DNA from: Paraburkholderia sp. Ac-20340
Lineage (GTDB): Bacteria > Pseudomonadota > Gammaproteobacteria > Burkholderiales > Burkholderiaceae
Direction: 5' to 3'
Length of the DNA: 64,000 nt
Assembly (NCBI RefSeq): GCF_017104965.1
Contig: NZ_JAAGPR010000023.1
Span: 1-64,000, forward strand
Shown here piece by piece: positions 8,457 through 17,174 of this stretch. The first letter of the stretch is position 1. Each line of letters opens with the position of its first letter. The position numbers and the translations under genes were made by a program. The notes beneath the pieces are model-generated. The model searched no databases. It had not been told where the DNA came from and worked only from the letters and a program-made list of their open reading frames with translations.

Positions 8457-9365
8457 ATGCGCCGCCTTCCTTCCCTTTCGGCACTGCGTTCATTCGAAGA
8501 GGCCAGCCGGACTCTCAGCTTCACCAAGGCGGCGCAGAATCTGCACGTCACACAAGGCGCGATCAGCCGCCAGATCCGCCTGCTCGAAGATTATCTGGGG
8601 ACGCCGCTGTTCATGCGGCATCATCATCGGCTGGAAATTACGGCGGCGGGCAAGCGCCTGCTGCCAACGCTGCAGGCTGCGTTCGACAGCATCGCGCATA
8701 CGCTCGATACGATTCGCGCCGATCCTTCGAATAGTCTGCTGAGTCTGAATGCCGCGCCGACGCTGGCCACGCGCTGGCTCACACCGCGTCTGCGCGATTT
8801 TCAGACGCGCCACCCCGATCTGCGTATTTCCATCACGAACGAATACGGGCCGCTGCATGGCAGCGAGCGCAACGAGGATTGCCAGATCCGCTTTGGCATG
8901 GAGCCGCTGCCCGGCGGCCAAAGCACGTTGCTGATGCGCGAGCGTCATGTGCTGGTGGGATCGGCGCGCGAGTTCTCACATGCGCCGGGAAGCACGGACG
9001 CATTGCGCGAGGTTCTGGCGCAGCATCCGTGGCTGTATATCCTCGATATCGACCGGCGTTTGCTGGTGTGGGAAGCCTGGCTCGAAGCCGCCGCGCTCGA
9101 TGTGGCAATGGCACCGCGCGGCGAACTGGAATTCAGCACGCTCGATCAGGTGATTCATGCGGCGGTGGCGGGGCTGGGTATCGCGGTGGCAGACCGGCAC
9201 ATGATCGAGCAGGAACTGACGAACGGCACACTGGTGCAGTTAAGCGAGATCGAAGTGGATGGGCCTTCGGGGTATTGGCTCGATGTGCGGCCGGAAGTGC
9301 AGGAAACCGTGCGGGTGAAGAATTTTAGTGGGTGGTTGATCGAGCGGCATGGGGGGAAGCGTTAG
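8457..9365 (+). CDS. LysR family transcriptional regulator, GcvA-like
   Basis: 302 residues. The N-terminus R-R-L-P-S-L-S-A-L-R-S-F-E-E-A and the helix-turn-helix A-A-Q-N-L-H-V-T-Q-G-A-I-S-R-Q-I-R place it in the GcvA-like LysR branch, followed by an effector domain with A-P-T-L-A-T-R-W-L-T-P-R-L. It shares this architecture and many residues with the LysR at 18474, so each transporter block carries one copy. Regulation of the binding protein/porin unit or the betaine locus is likely by position. Confidence 0.9.
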   Translation: MRRLPSLSALRSFEEASRTLSFTKAAQNLHVTQGAISRQIRLLEDYLGTPLFMRHHHRLEITAAGKRLLPTLQAAFDSIAHTLDTIRADPSNSLLSLNAAPTLATRWLTPRLRDFQTRHPDLRISITNEYGPLHGSERNEDCQIRFGMEPLPGGQSTLLMRERHVLVGSAREFSHAPGSTDALREVLAQHPWLYILDIDRRLLVWEAWLEAAALDVAMAPRGELEFSTLDQVIHAAVAGLGIAVADRHMIEQELTNGTLVQLSEIEVDGPSGYWLDVRPEVQETVRVKNFSGWLIERHGGKR

Positions 9366-9474
9366 ATTCGAGGTATGAGAAGAAATTCAACGTCGCGATT
9401 TTCGAGACGGGCCACCATCAAGCGCGTATAGCATCGACTTCGATCGCTTTCGACCGATTGTATGGGGCACAACC

Positions 9475-10404
9475 ATGTATTTATTCGACGAAGAAATACC
9501 GTCATACAAACCAGCTTTCTGGGCCGATAAATGGAAACCCTGCGGCGGGTGCAAGCTCGTAGACACCCGGCGCGTGTCTGCGCCCGTCCTGTCGATGGAC
9601 AAGCCCCCGCCTGCACTAGCTGACGCGGCGAAAGACCGTACTGCCCCGAATATCGTAGAAATTCCGCCATTCGATATTCAGGAGATACCCGATGCAATGC
9701 GGTTGATGTACATGCCTATAGCAGCAAAGCTCATGCAGCGATGGTTTGCCGGCGAATTGAACTATGCGCCAACGAGCGAAGACCTGAAGAGCGAAAAAAA
9801 TATTGCGCTACAAGCTATCTTGCGGCCGTATAAGGATCGGTACAGCCGGATCAATACGTGGACATTAAGCAAGCAGAATGTCTCTGCATTACACCGTGAT
9901 TTTCAATTTCAACGCGTGAGTGTGGGAAGCACAATTACACAAAAAATCGGGGAATTCATCGAATCCGAGATTAACAACAATGGCATACCGGACGATCTAA
10001 CCGGAGCTCTGGGAGCATTCGGCATATACGCAGCCCCCAATGTTGTGATGTTTTCCGCGGACGGGCGCAGCGCCGAGATTAAGAGCGTATATGTATACGT
10101 GAAAGACAGTTACGACTTTACCGACAAGCCCGGCGATATCTCGCAGTATCTCGGCCACTGGAGCAGCAAGGGCGTGATTGTGGTTCCCTATAGCGGGCTT
10201 GCAGCTGAAATGAATGTGCCAGGTCTGTACCTGCAGTACCCGGTCGCGAGAGGAAACATGCGCGTAAAGGGCAACGTCTATTACCCGGTACATAACAAGG
10301 ACTTCCGTCAGTGGGCAATCAAGCATCAGAGAGGGGGTGATTTTATTGTGTTCTCCGACCTGATGAATGTTTCACTGAAAAAATCGTTAGTGATCGAGTT
10401 ATGA
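9475..10404 (+). CDS. DUF6402-like protein, candidate toxin/effector
   Basis: 309 residues with no signal peptide or membrane segment. The N-terminal segment M-Y-L-F-D-E-E-I-P and the later I-Q-E-I-P-D-A-M-R-L-M-Y-M-P-I-A-A-K-L-M resemble DUF6402 proteins, which in Burkholderiales often sit near T6SS or other polymorphic-toxin genes; I make this match from memory and rate it moderate. It overlaps by an ATGA the small membrane-anchored gene downstream. The DNA here is visibly more AT-rich than its neighbours and uses different codons (ATA, TTA and AAT are frequent), which suggests a horizontally acquired pair. The catalytic residues are not recognisable. Confidence 0.6.
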   Translation: MYLFDEEIPSYKPAFWADKWKPCGGCKLVDTRRVSAPVLSMDKPPPALADAAKDRTAPNIVEIPPFDIQEIPDAMRLMYMPIAAKLMQRWFAGELNYAPTSEDLKSEKNIALQAILRPYKDRYSRINTWTLSKQNVSALHRDFQFQRVSVGSTITQKIGEFIESEINNNGIPDDLTGALGAFGIYAAPNVVMFSADGRSAEIKSVYVYVKDSYDFTDKPGDISQYLGHWSSKGVIVVPYSGLAAEMNVPGLYLQYPVARGNMRVKGNVYYPVHNKDFRQWAIKHQRGGDFIVFSDLMNVSLKKSLVIEL

Positions 10405-10760
10405 AAAAAGGTATCTTCCTGCTGGCTTTTCTGGCTTGCGCCAGTCTGTACTTCATGGCAGGCCACCGCCCTGAGCCAAGCGATTGTGTACGCAGTACCT
10501 CACCCGACGCTCGCTATGTCGCCGAAGAATGCCTGCTTGAATGGAATCACGGTGACAACCCCAAGTATTCGGGCAAACTTTACGACGCGAAAACCGGTAC
10601 GTTGCTCGCACAACGAATACTTCACACCTCTGTTCCACAAATCATGTGGGGGCAGGACGCCATGTTGTTCGAAAGAGGGGGAGAAGACGAGAATCTGGTA
10701 CGCCTGCCGCCTTCGTTCTTTGAGCGCTTCAGTGCAGTACTACATCAGTCCGTTCGATAA
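10401..10760 (+). CDS. small membrane-anchored or secreted protein, possible immunity partner
   Basis: 119 residues. The start ATG overlaps the stop of the DUF6402-like gene, implying translational coupling. The N-terminus (K-K-G-I-F-L-L-A-F-L-A-C-A-S-L-Y-F) is a signal peptide or anchor; a lipobox is not convincing. The rest is a small soluble domain with a Cys pair (D-C-V-R and E-E-C-L). I do not recognise a family. Size, coupling, export signal and shared AT-rich composition are what one expects of a periplasmic immunity protein, but this is inference. Confidence 0.6.
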   Translation: MKKGIFLLAFLACASLYFMAGHRPEPSDCVRSTSPDARYVAEECLLEWNHGDNPKYSGKLYDAKTGTLLAQRILHTSVPQIMWGQDAMLFERGGEDENLVRLPPSFFERFSAVLHQSVR

Positions 10761-10827
10761 GAAGCGTCACGCAAAGCGCACACAGACGAGGGTCCCGTTT
10801 TACAAAACCGTCGCATCCTGCCCCGCC

Positions 10828-10860
10828 AAAAAAAACCGCCACGTTTTCACATGGCGGCTT
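10828..10860 (-). terminator. intrinsic terminator of the gabD operon
   Basis: On the minus strand a hairpin with arms CCGCCA (10852-10857) and TGGCGG (10836-10841) is followed by eight T residues (A run 10828-10835 on +). It lies about 55 bp past the gabD stop. Confidence 0.8.
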
Positions 10861-10913
10861 CGCCCAGGACGACCCGAAGGCCAATGCGTGGAGAACGCTC
10901 AACCCAGGTCACC

Positions 10914-12368
10914 TCACCCCAACCCACCCATCATCATGTACTTCGTCTCCAGATACTCATCGAGACCGTACTTCGACCCTTCGCGCCCGAGGCCGGATTC
11001 CTTCACGCCACCAAACGGCGCCACTTCGGTAGAGATAATCCCTTCGTTGATGCCCACCATCCCGCTTTCCAGCGCGCCCGCCACCCGCCAGACACGGCCG
11101 ATATCGCGCGCATAGAAGTAGGCGGAAAGACCGAACTCCGTATCGTTGGCCGCCTGGATGGCTTCCTCTTCGGTCTCGAAGCGGAACACCGCCGCCACCG
11201 GCCCGAAGGTTTCCTCATGCGCGAGCATCATGCCGCCGTGCGCGCCGGTGATGATGGTCGGCTCGTAAAACGTGCCGCCCAGCACATGCGCCTTGCCGCC
11301 GCACACGATTTCACCGCCCTTCTCGCGCGCATCGCTCACGTGCGCTTCCACCTTGCGCAGCGCCGCCGCGTTGATAAGCGGTCCTTGCGTCGCGCCTGCC
11401 TCCATGCCGTTCGACACGCGCAGCGCACGCACCGCAGCCGTGAGCTTTGCGACGAAAGCGTCATGCACGCCCGCCTGCACGTAAAAGCGATTCACGCACA
11501 CGCAGGTCTGCCCGGTATTGCGGAACTTGGATGCCATCGCGCCTTCCACGGCCGCGTCCAGATCGGCATCGTCGAATACGATGAACGGCGCGTTGCCGCC
11601 CAGTTCGAGCGAGACTTTCTTGACGCTGTCCGCAGCCGCACGCATCAGCAGTTTGCCCACGCGCGTCGATCCCGTGAACGAGATCTTGCGCACGGCCTTC
11701 GACGCCATCATCGTGTCGCCGATCGCAGGCGCGTCGCCCGTCACCACGTTGAACACGCCGCGCGGAATGCCCGCTTCCTCCGCCAGCACGGCGAGCGCGA
11801 AAGCGCTCAACGGCGTTTCCTCGGACGGCTTGAGCACCATCGTGCAGCCCGCCGCCAGTGCCGGACCGGCCTTGCGCGTGACCATCGCGAGCGGGAAATT
11901 CCACGGCGTAATCGCGCCGACCACGCCCACGGCTTCCTTCGTCACGACGATGCGCGCGCCCTTCTTCGGCGCGGGAATCACGTCGCCGTAAGCACGCCGC
12001 GCTTCTTCCGCGAACCACGTGAGAAAGCTCGCCGCATACGCCACTTCGCCGAGCGCTTCCGCCAGCGGTTTGCCCTGCTCCGCCACCATGATGCGCGCGA
12101 GGTCTTCGCGATGCGCGAGCATCAGCTCGCCCCAGCGGCGCACCTTCGCGCCGCGCTCCGCCGCCGTGGCGTCGCGCCATGCGGGGAACGCGTGCGAGGC
12201 CGCAGCCACCGCCTGCAGCGTTTCGCGCGCCCCTGCACGCGCGACTTCGGCAAGCGGCTTGCCCGTGGCCGGATCGATCACCGAAAACGTGCTGTCACCG
12301 TCCACCCATTCGCCGTCGATGAAACTCGACGTGCGCCACAACCGCGCTTCCTTGAGTCCGTCGATCAT
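10914..12368 (-). CDS. gabD: NAD(P)-dependent aldehyde dehydrogenase, succinate-semialdehyde type
   Basis: 484 residues, full length for the ALDH superfamily. It shows the cofactor segment I-T-P-W-N-F-P, the L-E-L-G-G-N-A-P general-base motif, and the catalytic Cys motif G-Q-T-C-V. Overall pattern (E-E-T-P-L-S-A-F-A-L, K-E-S-G-L-G-R-E-G-S) fits the GabD group. It overlaps the aldo/keto reductase gene by an ATGA, so it is the distal gene of a fae-reductase-dehydrogenase operon. The true aldehyde may be one released from a quaternary amine rather than succinate semialdehyde. Confidence 0.88.
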   Translation of the reverse strand: MIDGLKEARLWRTSSFIDGEWVDGDSTFSVIDPATGKPLAEVARAGARETLQAVAAASHAFPAWRDATAAERGAKVRRWGELMLAHREDLARIMVAEQGKPLAEALGEVAYAASFLTWFAEEARRAYGDVIPAPKKGARIVVTKEAVGVVGAITPWNFPLAMVTRKAGPALAAGCTMVLKPSEETPLSAFALAVLAEEAGIPRGVFNVVTGDAPAIGDTMMASKAVRKISFTGSTRVGKLLMRAAADSVKKVSLELGGNAPFIVFDDADLDAAVEGAMASKFRNTGQTCVCVNRFYVQAGVHDAFVAKLTAAVRALRVSNGMEAGATQGPLINAAALRKVEAHVSDAREKGGEIVCGGKAHVLGGTFYEPTIITGAHGGMMLAHEETFGPVAAVFRFETEEEAIQAANDTEFGLSAYFYARDIGRVWRVAGALESGMVGINEGIISTEVAPFGGVKESGLGREGSKYGLDEYLETKYMMMGGLG

Positions 12369-13384
12369 GCTGCGATCTCCAGACGTCGCGAAGCGCGCGG
12401 CACGCGCGGAATACGCGACGACACATAATCGTTGATCACATCGCAGGGCGTGTAATTGCGATCGAGTTCATAGAGTTCGTCGGCGTCGAGCTTCGTGTCG
12501 AGCGCAGCAAGCGCGCTGTCGAATTGCGCGACCGTATCCGCGCCCACCAGCATCGACGTAATGCCCGGACGATTGAGCACCCAAGCCTGCGCAATCTGCG
12601 CGCACGACACGCCGCGCGCCTGCGCCACTTCGGCGACCGAAATCGCCACGTCACGCGAAACCTGATCGTCGTACATCTGCGTGGTGAAGAAGTCGGTCTG
12701 ATTGCGCACCGACTTCGCGTCGCCCGAAAGCAAGCCGCGCGCCAGCGGGCTGAACACCGACACGCCCACGCCCTGGTCCTGGCAGAACGGCACCATTTCG
12801 CGCTCTTCTTCGCGATACGCGCAGTTCAATTGCAGTTGCATATTGATCGGCCGCGCGAAGTTATAGCGCTCGCAGGCCTGCAGAATCTTCGCGAACTGCC
12901 ACGTGAACATCGTCGATACGCCGATATAACGTGCCTTGCCCGAGCGCACGATATCGTTGAGCGCATCCATGGTTTCTTCGACCGGCGTATTCACATCGAA
13001 GTAATGCAGCATGTAGACATCGACGTAATCGGTCTGCAAACGGCGCAGCGAACCGTCGATGCCGTCCATGATGTGCTTGCGCGAATGACCCTGATTATTC
13101 ACGCCGCCGCCAATCGGATAACCCACCTTGGTGGTCAACACGAGTTCGTCGCGCTTCGCAATGCGCTTGACGATGCGGCCCACCACTTCTTCGCCTACAC
13201 CCGTCGAATAAAAATCCGCGAGATCGATAAAGTTCACGCCCGCTTCGAGCGCGTGGCGCACGATCGGTTCGCTCTGCTCTTCGTTATAGATCCACGGTTT
13301 CCAGTCGGGCGTGCCCATGTTCATCGTGCCGAGGCACAGGCGCGACACTTTCAGGCCCGAGCGGCCGAGTTGCACGTATTGCAT
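12365..13384 (-). CDS. aldo/keto reductase
   Basis: 339 residues, start ATG at 13384 giving M-Q-Y-V-Q-L-G-R-S-G-L-K-V-S-R-L-C-L-G, the classic AKR opening; the frame is open upstream but without homology. Catalytic tetrad positions are visible: D in I-D-L-A-D-F-Y, Y of the same motif, K in T-T-K-V-G-Y, and H in Y-M-L-H-Y-F-D. It would be an NADPH-dependent reductase of an aldehyde or ketone. It is transcribed with fae (28 bp upstream) and gabD (ATGA overlap). Confidence 0.88.
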   Translation of the reverse strand: MQYVQLGRSGLKVSRLCLGTMNMGTPDWKPWIYNEEQSEPIVRHALEAGVNFIDLADFYSTGVGEEVVGRIVKRIAKRDELVLTTKVGYPIGGGVNNQGHSRKHIMDGIDGSLRRLQTDYVDVYMLHYFDVNTPVEETMDALNDIVRSGKARYIGVSTMFTWQFAKILQACERYNFARPINMQLQLNCAYREEEREMVPFCQDQGVGVSVFSPLARGLLSGDAKSVRNQTDFFTTQMYDDQVSRDVAISVAEVAQARGVSCAQIAQAWVLNRPGITSMLVGADTVAQFDSALAALDTKLDADELYELDRNYTPCDVINDYVSSRIPRVPRASRRLEIAA

Positions 13385-13412
13385 CGTAGTCACCTGATTG
13401 ATGTGTCGCGAT

Positions 13413-13934
13413 TCAGGCCGCTTTGGCCTTGGGCGTGTAGAACGGATTGCTGATCTGATCCTTGATCTTCGCAATGTCGTCGAGCTTGGGCAGGCCGTTC
13501 ATCGCCGCGCGAATCGCCGTCTTGCAGGCGACGTAGTTGTTCTCGTAGACCGCGTCCAGATCGTCGCACGACCAGTTCACCCAATTCGCGGTGACGACGC
13601 ACCATTCGTTTTCCGCTTCGGGCGGCAGCGTGCCGTCGAGCATCGCTTCCGTCACGGCCTTCGCGATGGCGGCCTGCGAGGCGCCCCACGTGGCGTTGCC
13701 GTGCAGATCGCCGCGAATATCGGCCTTGTTCACATAGAGCGTGGCGGGCTTGACCGGCACGTTGGGTTGCGCCACCACCATGAACGGCACATGACCTTGC
13801 GACGGCGACGACAGGCTGTTCGTGAACGCCTGCCCCACCGGGCCGCTGCGCGGGCCGATCATGATGTTGATATGTGCAGCGTTTACGCCTGGTCCAGCAA
13901 AACCCTCGCCGATATAGACTTCCATGGCTTTCAT
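13413..13934 (-). CDS. fae: formaldehyde-activating enzyme family protein
   Basis: 173 residues matching Fae: the G-E-G-F-A-G-P-G-x-N-A-A-H-I-N-I-M-I-G-P-R segment contains the catalytic His (here H21), followed by the conserved P-x-x-x-K-P-A-T-L-Y-V-N-K and A-I-A-K-A-V-T-E-A patterns. Fae condenses formaldehyde with tetrahydromethanopterin; several paralogues of unknown substrate exist. Here it heads an operon with an AKR and an ALDH and is divergent from a betaine-type ABC transporter, so it may capture formaldehyde or another small aldehyde released during amine demethylation. No other methanopterin genes are in the window. Confidence 0.85.
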   Translation of the reverse strand: MKAMEVYIGEGFAGPGVNAAHINIMIGPRSGPVGQAFTNSLSSPSQGHVPFMVVAQPNVPVKPATLYVNKADIRGDLHGNATWGASQAAIAKAVTEAMLDGTLPPEAENEWCVVTANWVNWSCDDLDAVYENNYVACKTAIRAAMNGLPKLDDIAKIKDQISNPFYTPKAKAA

Positions 13935-14057
13935 ATTGACTCCGTCTCCTCGAGTTCCGGTGTTTGATTGGTGCGCCGCAGCGTGCTGCTTTTATCGATG
14001 CAGGCTGCGCGTCGAGACGAATTCCAGCACACGCCACGCACGGCAGAAAGCTATGAA

Positions 14058-14096
14058 ATCTCATGGGGGCATGACGCCGGATCATCGGCATGAGAT
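14058..14096. promoter_or_regulatory. inverted repeat in fae/proX divergent promoter region
   Basis: The 302-bp gap between fae and the binding-protein gene contains ATCTCATG (14058-14065) and its exact complement CATGAGAT (14089-14096) with a 23-bp spacer. The position suits an operator shared by both divergent units. The rest of the gap shows no gene. Confidence 0.4.
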
Positions 14097-14236
14097 CAGG
14101 TAATGCTTCGATGACTTTTCGTTGCTTCGCAACCCAAAATGCTGCCGTTAGACTCTGTTCGCGCCAAATCAAAAGTCCCCTGCCATGCAGAGGGAAACCG
14201 GGCGACCCCGATACGACATACGCGAACGGAGGAGAC

Positions 14237-15286
14237 ATGAAAGGATGGAAGCTGGCAGGCGTACGCCTTGCCGCCGCACTGGCGCTCACCTGCGCTGCGA
14301 CCAGCAGCTTTGCAGCAGGCAATTCAAGCGCCAGCTGGTGCCAGTCAGGCAAGACCGTGAAGCTCGCCCAGATCACCTGGGAAAGCGGCGCGCTGATGAC
14401 CGAAATGGTCCGCACCGTGCTGGAAAAAGGCTACGGCTGCAAAACCGAAGTCGTGCCGGGCGCCACCGCCGCCACGGAAACCGCGCTCACCAATAACGAC
14501 CTGCAGATCTGGGCCGAACACTGGACCGGCCGCAGCCCCATCATCGCGCGCGGCCTGAAAGACGGCAGCGTCAAACTGGTGGGCGAACTGATTCCCGGCG
14601 GCGACAAGGAAGGCTGGTACGTGCCCGACTACGTCATCAACGGCGACGCCAAACGCGGCATCAAGCCGCTCGCGCCGCAACTGCGCTCGATCGCGCAACT
14701 GCCGCAATACAAGGATCTTTTCAGCGACGACGAAGAACCCGGCAAGGGCCGCTTCTACAACTGCCCGGCCGGCTGGGATTGCGAGCGCTTCAATAATCGT
14801 CTGATGTCCGCCTACAAGCTCGGCGACGATTACACCAACTTCCGCCCCGGCACCGGCGGCGCGCTCGACGCAGCGATCGCCTCGGCCTACGAGCGCGGCA
14901 AGCCCATCCTGTTCTACTACTGGCAACCGGCCGGGCTGATGGCGAAGTACCACTTCGTGCAGCTTGCGGGCGCGCCGTATTCGGACGCCTGCTGGAACAC
15001 CATCGCCGATCCGAAAGGCACGCCGTGCGCTTCCGCGTTCAAGGTTTCGCATCTGAAGGTCGCGCTCTCCACGCCCTTCTTCGACGCCGAACCTGGCGCC
15101 CTGTCCTTCTTCGAAAAAGTGAGCCTGCCGCTCACGCTCGACGAACAACTGGTGCAACAGATGCACGACAAGAAGCTCGACGCCTCGACCGTCGCGCGCA
15201 GCTTCTTCGAGCAGCACCCGGAAATCTGGAAACAATGGCTCACGCCGGATGTCGCGGCGCGCGTGCAGGCGGGTCTGAAGACCTGA
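14237..15286 (+). CDS. proX: glycine-betaine/quaternary-amine ABC transporter, binding protein
   Basis: 349 residues. The ATG at 14237 sits behind GGAGGAGA and starts a signal peptide ending at S-F-A-A; the longer open frame upstream is not needed. The OpuAC-type domain carries W-Y-V-P-D-Y-V-I and the Cys pair N-C-P-A-G-W-D-C-E-R, as in its paralogue at 6100. First gene of a binding protein/permease/ATPase unit, separated from the permease by 45 bp. The ligand (glycine betaine, choline, carnitine, stachydrine or other) cannot be fixed. Confidence 0.9.
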   Translation: MKGWKLAGVRLAAALALTCAATSSFAAGNSSASWCQSGKTVKLAQITWESGALMTEMVRTVLEKGYGCKTEVVPGATAATETALTNNDLQIWAEHWTGRSPIIARGLKDGSVKLVGELIPGGDKEGWYVPDYVINGDAKRGIKPLAPQLRSIAQLPQYKDLFSDDEEPGKGRFYNCPAGWDCERFNNRLMSAYKLGDDYTNFRPGTGGALDAAIASAYERGKPILFYYWQPAGLMAKYHFVQLAGAPYSDACWNTIADPKGTPCASAFKVSHLKVALSTPFFDAEPGALSFFEKVSLPLTLDEQLVQQMHDKKLDASTVARSFFEQHPEIWKQWLTPDVAARVQAGLKT

Positions 15287-15331
15287 TCGGCACCTGGCGC
15301 AACACATGTCACACGCAGAATGAGGCTCACC

Positions 15332-16297
15332 ATGGGATCACCCTTTCTTCACCTGTCGATCGCCGATTGGGTCAACGATCAGGTCACCGCGTTCGTGCAG
15401 CAATACGGCGACGCGTTCCACAACTTCAGCGTGCTGATGCTGCGCGACGTGCTCGTGCCGCTCGAAGGCCTGTTGCGCGCGATGCCGCCGCTGCTCGTGC
15501 TCGCGCTCGTCGGCTTGCTAAGCTGGCATGCGTCGCGCCGCGTGGGCGTGGCGCTGCTGTTCGTCGGGCTGCTCTGGCTGATCGGCTGCTTCGGGCTGTG
15601 GGACAAGCTCATGCAGACCTTCGCGCTGATGGTCGTCGCCACCGTGATCTCCGTGGCGCTGGGCGTGCCGCTGGGCATTCTCGCCGCCGGTAGCGCCACG
15701 CTGCGCCGCATTCTGCTGCCCGTGCTCGACGTGATGCAGACCTTGCCGAGCTTCGTCTACCTGATTCCGGTGCTGATGCTGTTCGGCCTCGGCAAGGTGC
15801 CGGCGATTCTCGCCACCGTGGTGTACGCGCTGCCGCCGCTGATTCGTCTGACCGATCTGGGCATCCGTCACGTCGATGGCGAGATCGTCGAAGCGGCGCG
15901 CGCCTTCGGCACCACGCGCGCGCAACTGCTGTTCGGCGTGCAGTTGCCGCTCGCACGTCCGAGCATCATGGCCGGTATCAACCAGACCACGATGATGGCG
16001 CTGTCGATGGTGGTGATCGCTTCGATGATCGGTTCGCGCGGTCTCGGCGAAGACGTGCTCGCCGGTATCCAGACGCTCGACGTGGGCAAGGGCACGCAGG
16101 CCGGCATCGCGATCGTGATTCTCGCGATCGTGATCGACCGCATCAGCCAGGGCTACGGCCAGGGACGCCGCACGCGCGGCCTCGCGCGCCAGGGCAAGCA
16201 GCCGTCGCGCATTCCGTTTCGCCGCGCCCGCAATCAGGCCGACAGCAACGCCGAGGCGGCCAAAGCCAGCGACCTGAGCGGCCAGCCGGCCAAGTAA
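15332..16297 (+). CDS. proW: glycine-betaine/proline-type ABC transporter permease
   Basis: About 321 residues from the ATG at 15332 (an in-frame ATG at 15320 has no better ribosome site). It has an N-terminal segment, then about six to seven hydrophobic spans (two near 55-100, then a BPD permease core at about 110-285) with the EAA loop around V-E-A-A-R-A-F-G-T-T. This is the ProW/OpuAB inner-membrane channel. The C-terminal tail (about 290-325) is basic and Ala-rich. Confidence 0.92.
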   Translation: MGSPFLHLSIADWVNDQVTAFVQQYGDAFHNFSVLMLRDVLVPLEGLLRAMPPLLVLALVGLLSWHASRRVGVALLFVGLLWLIGCFGLWDKLMQTFALMVVATVISVALGVPLGILAAGSATLRRILLPVLDVMQTLPSFVYLIPVLMLFGLGKVPAILATVVYALPPLIRLTDLGIRHVDGEIVEAARAFGTTRAQLLFGVQLPLARPSIMAGINQTTMMALSMVVIASMIGSRGLGEDVLAGIQTLDVGKGTQAGIAIVILAIVIDRISQGYGQGRRTRGLARQGKQPSRIPFRRARNQADSNAEAAKASDLSGQPAK

Positions 16298-16342
16298 GGC
16301 GCTTGCGCCCAGCACACCCGAATTCGCACAGAGGTAACGAAT

Positions 16343-17167
16343 ATGAGCGGCATCGAAGTCAAACACGTGTACAAGATCTTTGGCGCGCGCGACGCGAGCG
16401 AGCGCGCGCTGGCAATGCTGCGCAGCGGCGCGGACAAAACCGAAGTGCTGGAAAAGACCCGCTGCAATGTGGGCCTGAACGACGTAAGCCTGTCGATCGG
16501 CTCGGGGCAGATCTTCGTCATCATGGGGCTGTCGGGTTCCGGCAAATCCACGCTGGTGCGCCACTTCAATCGCCTGATCGAGCCGACCGTCGGCGAAATC
16601 CTGATCGACGGCAAGGACGTGCTCAAGCTGTCCGATAACGGTCTGCGCGAGCTGCGCCGCTACGGCGTGAGCATGGTGTTCCAGAGCTTCGGGCTTCTGC
16701 CGCATCAGACCGTGCTCAATAACGCGGCCTACGCGCTCGTCACGCGCGGCGAGAAAAAAGCCGCCGCGCTGGAGAGCGCACGCGAATGGCTCGGCAAGGT
16801 GGGACTCGGCAATTACTGCGATCACTATCCCGACGAACTCTCGGGCGGCATGCGCCAGCGTGTGGGTCTGGCCCGCGCGCTCGCCGCCGATACCGACGTC
16901 CTGCTGATGGACGAAGCGTTTTCCGCACTCGATCCGCTGATCCGCACCGAAATGCAGGACCAGTTGCTCGAACTGCAAAAGACGCTGAAGAAGACGATTG
17001 TGTTCATCACGCACGATCTGGACGAGGCGCTGCGCATCGGCAACCAGATTGCGATCCTGCGCGACGGCCGTCTGATCCAGTGCGGCACGCCCGACGACAT
17101 CCTCGATCGTCCCGCCGACGACTACGTACGCCGCTTCGTCGAGCGCCGCAGCGGCACGACCCACTAA
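16343..17167 (+). CDS. proV: glycine-betaine/proline-type ABC transporter ATP-binding protein
   Basis: 274 residues. Walker A G-L-S-G-S-G-K-S-T (residues 62-70), Q-loop F-Q-S-F, signature L-S-G-G-M-R-Q-R, Walker B L-L-M-D-E-A-F-S-A-L-D and switch His in I-T-H-D-L-D-E-A are all intact. The typical ProV leader (K-I-F-G followed by an insertion up to residue 40) is present. It stops at residue 274, so the C-terminal CBS domains that sense ionic strength in osmotic ProV proteins are missing. That fits a catabolic rather than an osmoprotective importer. Confidence 0.92.
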   Translation: MSGIEVKHVYKIFGARDASERALAMLRSGADKTEVLEKTRCNVGLNDVSLSIGSGQIFVIMGLSGSGKSTLVRHFNRLIEPTVGEILIDGKDVLKLSDNGLRELRRYGVSMVFQSFGLLPHQTVLNNAAYALVTRGEKKAAALESAREWLGKVGLGNYCDHYPDELSGGMRQRVGLARALAADTDVLLMDEAFSALDPLIRTEMQDQLLELQKTLKKTIVFITHDLDEALRIGNQIAILRDGRLIQCGTPDDILDRPADDYVRRFVERRSGTTH

Positions 17168-17174
17168 GCCACGC

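Noticed and set aside
14237..17167. Reading the ProXWV-like system as an osmoprotectant importer
   Set aside because: The ATPase lacks the C-terminal CBS domains and the neighbours are catabolic genes, so a nutrient uptake role is more likely.
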